From Planctomycetota bacterium (GTDB taxonomy: Bacteria > Planctomycetota > Planctomycetia > Pirellulales > Pirellulaceae), in contig JAFLCP010000082.1 in the NCBI GenBank assembly GCA_017303505.1, forward strand, positions 1 through 34,245: a DNA stretch of 34,245 bases. The letters run 5' to 3'. Positions 25,165 through 33,465 of the stretch are shown in pieces (within the stretch, counting starts at the first letter, position 1; every line of letters begins with the position of its first letter). Made by a program: the position numbers and the translations under genes. Under the pieces are notes generated by a model, which saw nothing but the letters and a program-made list of their open reading frames with translations, had not been told where the DNA came from and searched no databases.

Positions 25165-26460
25165 TTAAGCGATGGCAGTCCAAATAGGTTCAGCGGATGG
25201 GTCAGCGATTGGTAGTTCGCGACCATCGATTTGAAACGAAGCACTTGTATCGACACCGACGGCCTGCAAGTAGGTATGGAATAGTTGAGCGTGGTCGACT
25301 TGGATATCGACGACCTCTGTACCCTCGGCATTAGTAGCGCCAAGGACTGCGCCACGGGCGAGTTTGGCTCCTCCGGCTAACACCGACCAAGCTTTTGACC
25401 AATGGTCGCGACCCAAATACAAATTGATGTTTGGGGTTCGTCCAAATTCGGATAACACAACGATCAACGTTTGGTCTAGCAATCCTCGTTCAGCAAGATC
25501 AGCCACAAAGGTCGCAAAGGGACGATCGAATTCGCCGACCTGTTCTAAATGGAAATCAAAGTTCTCGTTGTGGGTGTCATAGTTGGAATGCGACACTTGC
25601 ACAAACGAGATACCACGTTCAATCAGGCGTCGAGCCAAGAGGCAGTGGCGTCCGAAATCGTGGGTTCCGTATTTCTCTTGGTCTTGTGTAGGTTCTTTGG
25701 TGACATCAAAAACGTCGCGTTGCTCCATCAAACGGTCCGCTTGCTCAAAGCTGTAGGTGAAGACATCGGTCATTGCCGTTCGTCTTCCATCTAAAAAGCG
25801 TCGATCCGATTTGCGACGGAATTCTTGTCGTCGACGTTCGGCCTCATCGGTAATGCCATCAGGCCGTTTGGTGTATTGTGGAGGATTGCCATTTCCGAGA
25901 TGAATGCTGGAATACTTGGGACCCAGATACGCTGCATCCGATCCTCGCCCTCCTCCGCCATGCGGCACAACCCGAATGTGACCTGGCAACGAACTATCTT
26001 CGGGCATGAGTGTTTTGGCGGCGACGGCACCAATTTCGGGATAATCCGCAGCAGGTGTTTGGCGTCGACCTGTCATCATCATGTAAGCACCCTTGCCATG
26101 ATCGTCTTCGCTGGTGTTCACCCCGCGAAACAAACAGAGATGGTGCATCTGTTGAGCGGTGTAGGGAAGCAATTCACTGATGTGTAAGCCTGGAACCGAA
26201 GTGGGAATCGCGCGGAATGGGCCGCCGGTGCGTGTTCCCGGTTTCGGGTCCCAGCTCTCCAATTGACTTAAACCACCGTGCATGTTGAACACGACGATGC
26301 GTTGTTGTTTTTGCTGAACCTGTTCAGCTGCTGCGCCTCGAGTTAACAGGCCTAGACCACCGGCAACGCCTACTGCACCGGATGCAGAGAGCGAAAGGAA
26401 TTTACGTCGAGCCATCAAATGCTCGGTCGAACCACATGCGTATGGGCATTTCATTTTCAT
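25165..26460 (-). CDS. DUF1501 family protein with Tat signal
   Basis: A 431-residue protein of the DUF1501 family, which is abundant in planctomycetes and related to the sulfatase/alkaline phosphatase superfamily. The leader ARRKFLSLSASGAVGVAGG (twin Arg at 18-19, RRKFL) is a good Tat signal, so the protein is folded before export. IVVFNMHGGLSQLESWDPKPG is the characteristic metal-side start of the domain, and GRDHWSKAWSVLAGG with LSEFGRTPNI near the C-terminus is typical. The biochemical activity is not known. AGGAG is only 2 bases before the first ATG but 8 bases before the third codon's ATG (26454), so the true start may be that one. It follows the DUF1549/DUF1553 gene by 18 bases in one operon. 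Confidence 0.93.
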   Translation of the reverse strand: MKMKCPYACGSTEHLMARRKFLSLSASGAVGVAGGLGLLTRGAAAEQVQQKQQRIVVFNMHGGLSQLESWDPKPGTRTGGPFRAIPTSVPGLHISELLPYTAQQMHHLCLFRGVNTSEDDHGKGAYMMMTGRRQTPAADYPEIGAVAAKTLMPEDSSLPGHIRVVPHGGGGRGSDAAYLGPKYSSIHLGNGNPPQYTKRPDGITDEAERRRQEFRRKSDRRFLDGRRTAMTDVFTYSFEQADRLMEQRDVFDVTKEPTQDQEKYGTHDFGRHCLLARRLIERGISFVQVSHSNYDTHNENFDFHLEQVGEFDRPFATFVADLAERGLLDQTLIVVLSEFGRTPNINLYLGRDHWSKAWSVLAGGAKLARGAVLGATNAEGTEVVDIQVDHAQLFHTYLQAVGVDTSASFQIDGRELPIADPSAEPIWTAIA

Positions 26461-26478
26461 AACTCCTTCGCAGGGCGA

Positions 26479-29409
26479 TTAGTGGTTGAAGCGAAATTCG
26501 GCACTGCTCAAAATGCCCCAGACCAATTCTTGAGCCAACGCGGCTTTCTGGTCGGGAGCTTGGTTCATGTATTGTTGAACGTCGGAGATCTCTTCGGCTG
26601 TAGGAGTACGCCCCAGCAGTGCCAAGTAAAGGTTATTGGTCGCTTCGTTGATCTCGGTGGCGTTAATGAACTTGCTTGTGACATTGTCTCCTGCAGCTCC
26701 GGCCCATGAAAAAATGACGCCACCATTGTTTGCAAACAATGCTTGGTCAGCAGTCGCAAAGAAATCTCCTTGTGGCTGACCAGCCCCCGCCCCATACAAG
26801 CTGACAAAGATGTTGACGTTACCTTGCAATTCCTTTCTGGCTTGTAGGTAGGCTTGGAGCTTGCGTTGTTGAATAAGATTTTGGTCCTGTTGTTGCTCGG
26901 CAGTTAAAGGACTCGCTTTGTCGATGTCAGCCAGTCGGGCAGCAACTTGTCGTTCTACAAAGCCCATTGTGCTCAGTAGACTCCAGGCCAATTGCTCGGG
27001 CGTTAAGGCCACCAATTTCGAGTATTCGAAACGATCCATGCGAATCTGTCGCAAGTCCTGTATGCGACGTTGATAGATACTTGCAGCTTCTGTTCGACTC
27101 ACTTCGGTTTGCTGAATCATCGTTTCTGTGGTCGCCAATGACGCCTCAAGTTTTGCAAGTTCCGCTTCTTCAGCCGCTTTGGATTCTTGTAGCTGGTTCA
27201 ATTTGGTTTGAGCACCAGCCAACATCGTCTGCTGATTTTGAAGCTCTTGTCGCAAAGCAGCCAAGCCACTTTCGGATTCTGTTAGGCGTTTTTGGATTTC
27301 CTCCATCGCAGATCGCAACGGATCGGCTTGATTGTCGGGCAATTTTTGCAAAGCGTTTTGAGCCGTCACGATCAATTGATGTTTGCCTTCAGCATCTTGT
27401 ACGCGGAGTTGTTGGGCTTGCATCGACTCTTGAGCCTGATCGCGATCGCGAGTTGCCTGCACGACTTGCGGATCCAATTGGGCCACCGTGTTCAAACGGT
27501 TTGTCTTTTGGGCCGTAAGTGTTTCTTTTTGCGCGACGGATTGAGCGAGCAAAGCAGCTTTGGATTCGACTTCTTGAACACCATCACGGACTGCGACAAC
27601 AGCCTTTGCATAATCGACTTCTCGTTTCAACGAACTCGATATTCGGCGGTTGTGTTCTTCAACATTACGAGCCGCAACATAAGCTTCGTCGGCTTGCATA
27701 TAGGCTGCATTCTTTTCGGTCACGGCTTTATCCGCAGCGGCCCAGGCCGCTTTGTGTGTGTCTGTGGCCGCTTGAGCCGTAGCCAAGGCTTTTCGTTTCT
27801 CTTCGGCAGCATTGTTGAGGTTGGTGATGGAAGCAGTAATCGCGGCGAGTTTCTGTTGTAAAATCTCAGCTGCTTTGGCGATTTCAGCATCCTGATTGAG
27901 CAACCCTTTCACCTCTTCAGTAGCGGTGCTTGCGGTTTGAAGTTTGGCTTGTTTGGCTTGTTCGTCAACGACGCTCTTTTCAGCAGCTGCTACTTCCGCT
28001 GCAGCTTTGGCTTGAACCGTTTGAGCATTGATCAACGCGGCTCGTGCTTGATCGAGTGATGCCAAGAGGAGCGTTCGTTCTTTTTCGATGTTCAACAACG
28101 CATCTTTGGCGGCTCCGGTTTTTTCACCTAAGGCCGCCAACTGAGATTTGGCTAGTTCCCAACGACTCAAGCGTTCGCTCAGTATTTTGTTCCAATCCAA
28201 GGCTTGCACAATTTCCTTCGCACGTTGCGGATTCGTCGCATCGAACGGCTCGCTCTGACCCGCTCGATAGAGCTTGGTTTGAACTAGTTCGCTCAATAGG
28301 TTACGGAGCTGAAAACCAGAAGCGGCAAACTCGCGTCCAAGTAGCGGCAGTAACTTTGGATGTAATGGTTCGGCGTCTGCGTGAATGAGATCGGATGGAT
28401 AGATGACCCCTCGACCAAAAATCAACGACCAAAATCGATTGGCCCAGTTCTCATTAAACGCTGAAACATTACCGGAGGTTGCCAATTGAGCCAGTTGAGC
28501 TCGTCGACTGTATTTGGGTTTGGCTGCAACTCCATCAGCAGGTGCTATTTCATAGTCATCTCCCGGTTGAACGCTCGGTGGATTGACTTCGGCAGCACCC
28601 GGAATACGTGGCAATGTTCGACGAGCATTGCCTTTATGAAAGACCGACTCGTAGGGACTCTCTAACAGTGATTTCTCTGCGTAGACTTGCAGTTTCTTGT
28701 CACCGTCAGGGACCTCGACCATATAGCCGCCACTGTAGAACGCAGCGATGCCTTGGAAATCACTTTGAAAGTAAGAATCGATCAATGGATGATCGTGACA
28801 TTGAGCGCATTGCAAATCGCGGCCAAAGAAAACACGGCCAACATCGCGGGTGATTAAGTTCGCATCGCCACCTCGATCGAGATAGAAACGGGCAGCGGGA
28901 CGATTGGGACCCGGTGCGCCATTGGCGGACAATATCTCGGCGCACAGTTGATGAAATGGTTGATTCGTGGCAATGGATTTGCGGAGATACTCTTCCCAAT
29001 CGAGCTGAGGAATGTTTGTGTTCGCTCGACGTTCCATCATCATGAGGTCAATTTGCTTGACCCAATGTTCAACAAACTCCGGCGTCTGCAGAAGTTTATG
29101 AACCAACTTGGAGTACTTATCTTGCGAAGTGTCGGACGCATAGGCTTGCAACTCACCTAAGGTTGGTGGTATTCCAATGAGGTCGAGGTAGAGACGCCGA
29201 ACTAGCAGTGTTTCGGAGATTTCAGTTTGCGGAAGTGCGGCGTCCGAAGGAGTCAACAATTGGTCGATTTGTTGGTGCAGCGGAACAGGAGCGGGAGCCT
29301 GGGCTTGGAGTGTGGTACCAGTGAACAGGGCCGCAACCAAGAAAAATAGACATAAAAATCGAACAAAGCGCAGACCGTCTATTAACTGCGAACAACCGTT
29401 GCGGTTCAT
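26479..29409 (-). CDS. DUF1549/DUF1553 cytochrome-like protein interrupted by a long coiled coil
   Basis: A 976-residue planctomycete-type exported protein. I use the ATG at 29409 because the frame's upstream opening at 29463 is TTG without a ribosome site. A signal peptide (RFVRFLCLFFLVAALFTG) precedes DUF1549 (LVRRLYLDLIGIPPT..., ~65-225). One c-type haem motif CAQCH is at ~201-205. DUF1553 starts at ~310 (NENWANRFWSLIFGRGVI, then LPLLGREFAASGFQLRNLLSELV). It ends at the C-terminus (NNLYLALLGRTPTAEEI...WGILSSAEFRFNH). Between these halves lies a ~380-residue coiled coil (~410-787) rich in Ala, Gln, Lys and Glu. The family is thought to act with DUF1501 proteins at the cell surface; its chemistry is uncertain. 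Confidence 0.93.
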   Translation of the reverse strand: MNRNGCSQLIDGLRFVRFLCLFFLVAALFTGTTLQAQAPAPVPLHQQIDQLLTPSDAALPQTEISETLLVRRLYLDLIGIPPTLGELQAYASDTSQDKYSKLVHKLLQTPEFVEHWVKQIDLMMMERRANTNIPQLDWEEYLRKSIATNQPFHQLCAEILSANGAPGPNRPAARFYLDRGGDANLITRDVGRVFFGRDLQCAQCHDHPLIDSYFQSDFQGIAAFYSGGYMVEVPDGDKKLQVYAEKSLLESPYESVFHKGNARRTLPRIPGAAEVNPPSVQPGDDYEIAPADGVAAKPKYSRRAQLAQLATSGNVSAFNENWANRFWSLIFGRGVIYPSDLIHADAEPLHPKLLPLLGREFAASGFQLRNLLSELVQTKLYRAGQSEPFDATNPQRAKEIVQALDWNKILSERLSRWELAKSQLAALGEKTGAAKDALLNIEKERTLLLASLDQARAALINAQTVQAKAAAEVAAAEKSVVDEQAKQAKLQTASTATEEVKGLLNQDAEIAKAAEILQQKLAAITASITNLNNAAEEKRKALATAQAATDTHKAAWAAADKAVTEKNAAYMQADEAYVAARNVEEHNRRISSSLKREVDYAKAVVAVRDGVQEVESKAALLAQSVAQKETLTAQKTNRLNTVAQLDPQVVQATRDRDQAQESMQAQQLRVQDAEGKHQLIVTAQNALQKLPDNQADPLRSAMEEIQKRLTESESGLAALRQELQNQQTMLAGAQTKLNQLQESKAAEEAELAKLEASLATTETMIQQTEVSRTEAASIYQRRIQDLRQIRMDRFEYSKLVALTPEQLAWSLLSTMGFVERQVAARLADIDKASPLTAEQQQDQNLIQQRKLQAYLQARKELQGNVNIFVSLYGAGAGQPQGDFFATADQALFANNGGVIFSWAGAAGDNVTSKFINATEINEATNNLYLALLGRTPTAEEISDVQQYMNQAPDQKAALAQELVWGILSSAEFRFNH

Positions 29410-29521
29410 GCGTAGGTACCTGGCGGGTGGGAAAGGTGGGCCGGGGCTGGGTTGCCGGTTCAAAGTTGCCGGTTCGAGGTGGGATGCAACATGATGGGGT
29501 AGTCAAGGTCACCAAATCAAT

Positions 29522-29540
29522 ACCGGGTAGGCCGGTTTTT
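29522..29540 (+). terminator. Short terminator-like hairpin in the leader of the DCC gene
   Basis: ACCGG (29522-29526), a 5-base loop, CCGGT (29532-29536), then a T run to 29540. The stem is only 5 bp. It could be a weak attenuator for the plus-strand transcript, or chance. Confidence 0.25.
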
Positions 29541-29631
29541 GGCTTGGAGCAGCCTTTAAGTCCATTTTACTCACCCAACCCCACCATTTTCCATGCTACG
29601 ATACAAAAAGGAGGTTGCCGTTTTCTCAACT

Positions 29632-29652
29632 GTTGTTGCAACAACGTTGCAA
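29632..29652. promoter_or_regulatory. Palindromic operator-like element upstream of the DCC gene
   Basis: GTTGTTGCAACAAC (29632-29645) is a perfect 14-bp palindrome. A second TTGCAA (29647-29652) follows the first (29636-29641) at exactly 11 bases, about one helical turn. It lies ~50 bases before the ATG at 29694. A strong AAGGAGG at 29608-29614 just upstream has no start codon at a usable distance. Confidence 0.4.
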
Positions 29653-29693
29653 GGAGTAGGTCGGGAGCGGCAGCAAGAAACGAGAGCCATTTT

Positions 29694-30146
29694 ATGTTGC
29701 ACACCAAATTACCAGATCCCGATGGCGATGCTTTGGATTCCGAAGCGCTACGTCCTTGGTCGAAGGATGTGGTGATTTACGATGGTGAATGTCGATTTTG
29801 TCGCGGCCAGGTCGAACGTCTCAAGAGATTTGATTCAGGCGGCAAACTGACCTTCATCTCGCTTCATGATTCCCGGCTTAGAAAACGCTACCCTGATTTG
29901 TCGCATGATGAATTGATGCGGCAGATGTATGTGGTAACGCCAGAAGGAAAGAAATTCGGCGGAGCGGCTGCGGTCCGTTATCTAACAAGAAAACTCCCCA
30001 GCCTCTATTGGCTAATGCCCCTGATGCACATTCCATTCACGTTGCCGGTATGGCAATGGGGCTATAACCAAGTTGCCAAACGAAGATACAAGCTCGCGGG
30101 CAAAGTTTGCGACGGCGACACTTGTTCGATTCATTTCAAGAATTAG
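29694..30146 (+). CDS. DCC-family (DUF393) thiol-disulfide oxidoreductase-like protein
   Basis: A 150-residue protein with the family's hallmark N-terminal motif VIYDGECRFCRGQV (CxxC at C33 and C36). The rest also matches DCC proteins: SLHDSRLRKRYPDLSHDELMRQMYVVTPEGKKFGGAAAVRYL, here quoted only as the hinge PEGKKFGGAA, followed by a hydrophobic stretch (SLYWLMPLMHIPFTLPVWQWGYN). Members have a thioredoxin-like fold and are presumed redox-active; substrates are unknown. I chose the ATG at 29694, where the conserved part begins, over the frame's open extension to 29427. GAGAG lies ~9 bases upstream. A third Cys pair near the end (VCDGDTCS) is less usual. It overlaps the convergent neighbour by 4 bases. 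Confidence 0.87.
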   Translation: MLHTKLPDPDGDALDSEALRPWSKDVVIYDGECRFCRGQVERLKRFDSGGKLTFISLHDSRLRKRYPDLSHDELMRQMYVVTPEGKKFGGAAAVRYLTRKLPSLYWLMPLMHIPFTLPVWQWGYNQVAKRRYKLAGKVCDGDTCSIHFKN

Positions 30147-30601
30147 CCTTGGCTTGGAACGCCCGTTCCCAATTGGGCCAATACTTGCAGCACGCCATTG
30201 AGATGAGCCAAACGGGGACCGAATCGATCCACGAATTCGCTCAAGACGAACTCGCCATCGAGTAAATCTTCTTCGTTAGCTTCTACTTCGTCGGTAATGC
30301 TCTCGAGGAATTGAGCCTGAACGCGGGAAAGAGATTCTGCTGCACGGCGACAGGCTCGTGCCAATTTAGGGTTGGCATCTTTCCATTGCTGAAGTTCGCT
30401 CGCTCGTTGTTTCTGAGCGTTAACATTGGTCTGAATCAATTGTTCGATAAGCTGATTTTGGCGTTCTTGGGCGATGACCAATTGCCTCATCAAGGCGACC
30501 ATCGCGGTGCCCGTATCTCCCATTGTGTGACTATCGGATCCAGGCTCAGCGGATACATCGATACGAAACACAGGAGAGAATTGGGTAGGCTCGTGGGACA
30601 T
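30143..30601 (-). CDS. Small helical protein of unknown function
   Basis: Not recognised; 152 residues, soluble, no signal peptide. After ~28 Ser/Asp-rich residues the sequence is almost all helix. A Gln/Asn-rich amphipathic helix (VALMRQLVIAQERQNQLIEQ) comes first, then an Arg/Ala-rich part (ACRRAAESLSRVQAQFL). An acidic stretch (EVEANEEDLLDGEFVLSEF) and a hydrophobic C-terminal helix follow. This looks like an oligomerising helical bundle. A candidate promoter with an operator inside its spacer lies just upstream. The gene ends 4 bases inside the convergent DCC gene. Confidence 0.8.
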   Translation of the reverse strand: MSHEPTQFSPVFRIDVSAEPGSDSHTMGDTGTAMVALMRQLVIAQERQNQLIEQLIQTNVNAQKQRASELQQWKDANPKLARACRRAAESLSRVQAQFLESITDEVEANEEDLLDGEFVLSEFVDRFGPRLAHLNGVLQVLAQLGTGVPSQG

Positions 30602-30647
30602 CTTGATTCAACGCTCCAGCACTTTCTAAATCGAAACTTCTCATTCG

Positions 30648-30677
30648 AGTATAGTCACCGAGGTGACAAAAAGTCGA
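30648..30677 (-). promoter_or_regulatory. Candidate promoter with palindromic operator in its spacer
   Basis: On the minus strand TCGACT (plus coordinates 30672-30677) is followed by 18 bases and TATACT (30648-30653), 47 bases before the ATG at 30601. The spacer holds GTCACC-GA-GGTGAC (plus strand 30654-30667), a 6+6 inverted repeat directly abutting the -10. This is a typical place for a repressor or MerR-type activator site. Confidence 0.4.
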
Positions 30678-30894
30678 GCATCTTGTTTGGTAAAGAATAT
30701 TTTGGTGGTTTGGGTAAAATAACTAGGTCCGGACAGGCAACTCATGCTCCTTAAAGTCGTTACGACCGGACTGCCGAACTCATTCATTACAATCGTGGCG
30801 ATCTGAAATCCCCTCGATTAAGGCGACCCGTCCACCTGAATCAAGGCGAAACGGGAACGGTTGTTCATTTTGGCGCACTCGGTATTGGAGCAGC

Positions 30895-31452
30895 ATGAGC
30901 ACCACCAAAGGTAACGAGCACTCGATCTTGGGCTTCTTGACGGTGCGTCAGCACCCGGAGCTTGGATATTTGGGTGGATTCCTCCTGGTCAACTCGTTAG
31001 CGAGGCCGTTGGAATTTCATTGCACGTTACCCGTGAAGCCGACACGTGCTCAAAGCATCTTGTACGGGCCAACGTTGGTTGATTTTCTCTGTGGCGAACA
31101 GATTGCACGGACCTTGGTTTCGAAAGCGAAGCTGCAGCCAGTAATTGTGTTCACGGATAGCACGGCGGTTTTGTCGCTGCGAAATGTGAGCGAGATTCCC
31201 GTTTGTTGCGTCTCATCGAAGAATAGTGAGGCCGCGAGCAAAGACCTCATGTTGCCTCCTTCGCAACAGGCTGGGGTGTCCGTCGGCGAATTGAGTGGGC
31301 ACAAGATTCTGGTCGATGGGGCTCATAGATCCGACTGGGATTTTGTGGTGAAACGAAGTCAAGAGCTTCTCCAACAGGTGGACTTGTTGGAACCATTCAC
31401 ACGCATTGTTGAAGCGTTGCAAGAAGCGCATCCAGCGTCGAAAGCTGCTTAG
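30895..31452 (+). CDS. Hypothetical protein upstream of the SNF2 ATPase
   Basis: Not recognised; 185 residues, soluble. GGAG lies 4 bases before the ATG. It begins with a likely beta-sheet (SILGFLTVRQHPELGYLGGFLLVNS) and has a conserved-looking core LPVKPTRAQSILYGPTLVDFL. An alpha/beta middle (LQPVIVFTDSTAVLSLRNV) has two adjacent Cys (CCVSS), and a C-terminal helix closes the protein. It is separated from the SNF2 gene by only 24 bases, so they are very probably co-transcribed and may act together. I cannot assign a fold. The ~290 bases upstream hold a short GTCGT-T-ACGAC palindrome (30756-30766) and no clear promoter. Confidence 0.82.
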   Translation: MSTTKGNEHSILGFLTVRQHPELGYLGGFLLVNSLARPLEFHCTLPVKPTRAQSILYGPTLVDFLCGEQIARTLVSKAKLQPVIVFTDSTAVLSLRNVSEIPVCCVSSKNSEAASKDLMLPPSQQAGVSVGELSGHKILVDGAHRSDWDFVVKRSQELLQQVDLLEPFTRIVEALQEAHPASKAA

Positions 31453-31476
31453 TCGTCAAATCACGAAAGTGAGATT

Positions 31477-33303
31477 ATGGATAGTGCAGCCACAGCTTCG
31501 GATGGCTCGGATGGCTCTCGCTCTGAATTGGAGTTGCCAACCGAGATTGGTTTCATCGATATGCCTTTCCGGCCCAGTTGGAATATTGAGGGCTTTGCTA
31601 CGGGGTGGCAATCGCAAATCGGTCGGGATGTCAAAATCGAAACGACACTCTTTCAGCCGGAAAAAGTTGAGCTTAGCAGTTTTGCCATCAAGATTCCGAA
31701 TCAAAAAATTCACACCTTGAGTTTTGATTTCCCCGAATCGCCACAATGGCAAATTGCCTCTCAAGCCAAACCGCCGGCAAGTAATCCGGCAAATCCGAAC
31801 GAGCCGGGAAAAGGTGCGGCGGGCTCGATACCTCAGCGCTCCAGTGCTCCATCATCGATTACACGCATTCGCCCACCCAAAGACTTGGTGAAGCTTGAGG
31901 ATCGGTTGTATTACGTCTTGCAACCACCTTTGGAAACCTTGGTCTCGAACGCAAAATTGGAATTTGCTTTTCAACCGTTTCCTTACCAGTTCGAAGGGAT
32001 CGCATTTCTCTTTTCCCGTGAGACGGCCATTCTCGCCGACGAAATGGGGTTGGGAAAGACGATGCAGGCCATCACGACGGTTCGGATGTTGTTGTTAGCC
32101 AATCAACTGCGAACGGTTTTGTTGGTTTGTCCTAAGCCGTTGGTTACCAACTGGGTTCGCGAGTTCCGCCTATGGGCGCCCGAGATACCAGTCGCGGTGA
32201 TCGAAGGCGATTCCGCTAAACGGCAGTGGATGTGGAATCAACCAGGACTTCCTGTACGAATTGCCAACTACGAATTGTTGATGCGAGACCGCGAGCAATT
32301 GCAGGGGAATCTGCATTTCGATTTGGTCATTTTAGATGAAGCCCAACGCATCAAGAATCGCAACAGTACCACCAGTGAAATCGCTCGAGGAATTTCTCGT
32401 TGTCGATCATGGGCTCTGACAGGAACGCCCATTGAAAATACGCCCGAAGACTTGGTGAGCATATTTGAATTTCTACAACCCGGGTATTTACGTGACGGTA
32501 TGTCGCTGAAGCAGATGGGGCAAGCGACTCGTGATCACATTCTTCGGCGCACGAAAGACAAAGTGCTTACGGAGATGCCGCCAAAACTCTTCCGCGACGC
32601 CGAATTGGATCTGACCCCCGAGCAATTGGCGACCTATAAGGCAGCCGAAGATGAGGGTGTCATCCAACTTTCTGACATGGGACAAGAGCTCACAATTCAA
32701 CACGTGTTTGAGTTGGTCCTGCGGCTTAAGCAAATCTGCAATTTTGATCCGGTTACCGGGGCAAGTTGCAAATTGGAGCGGTTGGAAGCGGACTTGGAAG
32801 AAGTTGCGGCCAGCGGTCAAAAAGCGATTGTATTCAGTCAGTGGGTTCAGTCCTTAGATCGGATGTCGGATGTTTTGAAACGGTACAATCCGCTGAGTTA
32901 TCACGGCCGAATTCCGAGTGATAAACGTGATCCGATCCTCAAGGAATTCAAAGAGAATCCGAAGCGTCATGTGTTGTTAATGAGTTATGGGGCCGGCGCG
33001 GTCGGGTTGAATTTGCAATTCTGTCGCTACGTCTTCTTGTTTGACCGCTGGTGGAATCCTGCGATCGAGGATCAAGCGATCAATCGCGCTCATCGTCTAG
33101 GGGCTGCAGGATCGGTCACGGTTACGCGCATGCTGGTGGCAGGGACCATTGAAGAACGAATTCACAAAGTGCTCGAGGAAAAACGCGAGCTCTTCAATGC
33201 GTTGTTTGCTGAGGCTGGAACTCCTCCAAGTTTAGGCTTGAATCAAGGTGATATCTTCGGTTTGTTCAACTTGAAAGTGCCGAAGGCGAAGAAAGCAGCC
33301 TAG
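31477..33303 (+). CDS. Compact SNF2/Rad54-type DNA-dependent ATPase
   Basis: A 608-residue superfamily 2 ATPase that probably translocates on double-stranded DNA. Motifs in order are Walker A DEMGLGKT (188-195), Walker B DEAQ (287-290; DEAH is usual in SNF2), motif III LTGTP (314-318), the C-lobe IVFSQW (~451-456), and motif VI DQAINRAHRLG (532-542). The two motif VI arginines are kept, but the following Gln common in SNF2 proteins (HRxGQ) is Ala. The C-lobe ends ~50 residues later, so there are no C-terminal extensions. The first ~165 residues are unlike known SNF2 accessory domains, with a Pro/Asn linker at ~98-125. No nuclease, methylase or SWIM zinc motif is present. It follows a hypothetical gene by 24 bases. 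Confidence 0.93.
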   Translation: MDSAATASDGSDGSRSELELPTEIGFIDMPFRPSWNIEGFATGWQSQIGRDVKIETTLFQPEKVELSSFAIKIPNQKIHTLSFDFPESPQWQIASQAKPPASNPANPNEPGKGAAGSIPQRSSAPSSITRIRPPKDLVKLEDRLYYVLQPPLETLVSNAKLEFAFQPFPYQFEGIAFLFSRETAILADEMGLGKTMQAITTVRMLLLANQLRTVLLVCPKPLVTNWVREFRLWAPEIPVAVIEGDSAKRQWMWNQPGLPVRIANYELLMRDREQLQGNLHFDLVILDEAQRIKNRNSTTSEIARGISRCRSWALTGTPIENTPEDLVSIFEFLQPGYLRDGMSLKQMGQATRDHILRRTKDKVLTEMPPKLFRDAELDLTPEQLATYKAAEDEGVIQLSDMGQELTIQHVFELVLRLKQICNFDPVTGASCKLERLEADLEEVAASGQKAIVFSQWVQSLDRMSDVLKRYNPLSYHGRIPSDKRDPILKEFKENPKRHVLLMSYGAGAVGLNLQFCRYVFLFDRWWNPAIEDQAINRAHRLGAAGSVTVTRMLVAGTIEERIHKVLEEKRELFNALFAEAGTPPSLGLNQGDIFGLFNLKVPKAKKAA

Positions 33304-33350
33304 CTGTTTCGAACTACCGACGAACAGCGCATTTCGGGCGATATCAATTT

Positions 33351-33375
33351 CGAATCGTTAGCCTTTTCCGATTCG
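33351..33375 (+). terminator. Hairpin after the SNF2 gene (no T tract)
   Basis: CGAATCG (33351-33357) pairs perfectly with CGATTCG (33369-33375) around an 11-base loop. There is no T run. It overlaps the -35 region of the next candidate promoter. Confidence 0.3.
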
Positions 33376-33386
33376 TAATCTATAAT
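33358..33386 (+). promoter_or_regulatory. Candidate promoter for the gene at 33466
   Basis: A perfect TATAAT (33381-33386) lies 17 bases after TTAGCC (33358-33363), a weak -35. An alternative promoter is TTGACT (33394-33399), 18 bases, TATTGT (33418-33423). Either would serve the downstream gene. Confidence 0.4.
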
Positions 33387-33465
33387 TTAAGTGTTGACTT
33401 CGGTCGACCTCTCGATTTATTGTGAAAGAAGGTAGGGTGTCTTATATGTTCTAGGGGCAATGGCC

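Noticed and set aside
29593-29775. 60-codon ORF overlapping the DCC gene start
   Set aside because: It runs across the palindrome and into the DCC coding region in another frame, without any conserved feature.
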